Positions 39,935 to 40,235 of a stretch of 40,235 nucleotides of DNA are shown in pieces; position 1 is the stretch's first letter; each line of letters starts with the position of its first letter. The stretch is from Nocardioides sp. GTDB lineage: Bacteria > Actinomycetota > Actinomycetes > Propionibacteriales > Nocardioidaceae. Location: contig NZ_JAPYPS010000020.1 in assembly GCF_029937575.1 (NCBI RefSeq), positions 23,434 to 63,668 of the forward strand, in the 5' to 3' direction. A program made the position numbers and the translations under genes. A model generated the notes under the pieces. The model saw only the letters and a list, made by a program, of their open reading frames with translations. It had not been told where the DNA came from and ran no database searches.

Positions 39935-39973
39935 TCGAACACACTAGCGATTGTCGGTCGCAGGGAGTAGGAT
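39935..39973 (+). promoter_or_regulatory. LexA-box-like sequence and -10 before the DUF222-type gene
   Basis: tcgaacacactagcga at 39935-39950 matches 12 of 16 positions of an idealised actinobacterial SOS box (TCGAAC-N4-GTTCGA); the left half is perfect. TAGGAT at 39968-39973 fits a -10 and ends six bases before ATG 39980, predicting a leaderless, possibly DNA-damage-controlled transcript. Confidence 0.45.
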
Positions 39974-39979
39974 TGCGGC

Positions 39980-40235
39980 ATGCCGCAGACCACCCCGACC
40001 GCGATCGCCGCGGTCCGCGACGCCCAGGACGCGCGCGCCGCGGCCGAGGTCGCCGAGCTGCAGTCAGTGGTCGCCTGGGCCGCAGCGCACCGGGTCGTGC
40101 TCGACGACGGCACCGGCGTCGTGACCGAGCAGACCTTCGGCGACAACGGCGTCCTCCTCGGTGGCGTCGGGTGCCCGCTGGTCTCCGAGTTCGACGTCTA
40201 CGACCTCGCCGCGACGCTGGGCATGTCATCCGATG
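39980..40235 (+). CDS. N-terminus of a probable DUF222/HNH endonuclease-type protein (partial)
   Basis: 85 codons are present before the window ends. The segments AELQSVVAWAAAHRVV and GGVGCPLVSEFDVYDLAATLG resemble the N-terminus of actinobacterial DUF222 proteins that carry a C-terminal HNH nuclease domain (the 13E12-repeat type). The HNH part lies outside the window, so the nuclease call cannot be verified. Such genes are often multicopy and sit near IS elements, as here. Confidence 0.6.
   Translation, partial: MPQTTPTAIAAVRDAQDARAAAEVAELQSVVAWAAAHRVVLDDGTGVVTEQTFGDNGVLLGGVGCPLVSEFDVYDLAATLGMSSD

Overview
The window is chromosomal DNA from a high-GC actinobacterium, most probably a Nocardioides-like member of the Propionibacteriales. 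The evidence is a strong G/C third-position bias, many GTG starts, GTGA/ATGA gene overlaps, a Crp/GlxR-type regulator, an actinobacterial SigE-family sigma factor, a MarP-type membrane protease and a DUF222/HNH-type reading frame. No rRNA, tRNA, CRISPR array or prophage was seen.

Layout: (1) 48-9760 is an acetate/pyruvate-type uptake and activation module. A soluble LytS-type kinase, a LytTR regulator, a DUF485-like small membrane protein and a sodium:solute symporter are joined by GTGA overlaps. A second small-subunit/symporter pair (DUF4212 plus VC_2705-type) and acetyl-CoA synthetase follow. A sirohydrochlorin chelatase-like gene diverges from the kinase. (2) 9778-21621 holds a secreted esterase and a putrescine/polyamine catabolic set: saccharopine-dehydrogenase-like protein, aminobutyraldehyde dehydrogenase, class III aminotransferase, PuuB-like oxidase, PotDABC-like ABC importer and an Lrp/AsnC regulator. 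(3) 21662-30998 is a compact assimilatory nitrate/nitrite operon on the minus strand: narK, nasA, an FAD/[2Fe-2S] electron-transfer protein, nirB, nirD and an NnaR-like HemD/winged-helix regulator. The siroheme needed by NirB could come from the chelatase at the left edge. (4) 31279-37299 holds nhaA, a Holin-X-like protein, the overlapping nth-tlpA-nudix-marP operon and crp. The acs-to-crp order resembles the M. tuberculosis Rv3667-Rv3676 block, with the polyamine and nitrogen clusters lying inside it. (5) 37370-40235 holds a SigE-family sigma factor with a membrane beta-propeller partner, a degraded IS481-like element, and the start of a DUF222/HNH-type gene behind a LexA-box-like sequence.

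The most interesting signal is regulatory. The 293-bp gap before the second symporter operon holds six copies of ACCGCT[C/T], including two 8-mers separated by exactly 13 bp. This is the geometry and nearly the sequence of the E. coli BtsR (LytTR-type) operator, and a perfect GTGA-N6-TCAC Crp-type palindrome lies next to it. With the LytS/LytTR pair encoded just upstream, the locus looks like an actinobacterial counterpart of the BtsSR-BtsT pyruvate-scavenging circuit under joint Crp control. Four sites in the window fit GTG-N6-GNCAC: the kinase promoter, the second symporter promoter, the acs promoter and the crp promoter itself. Assignments rest on reading motifs and context; no database search was possible.
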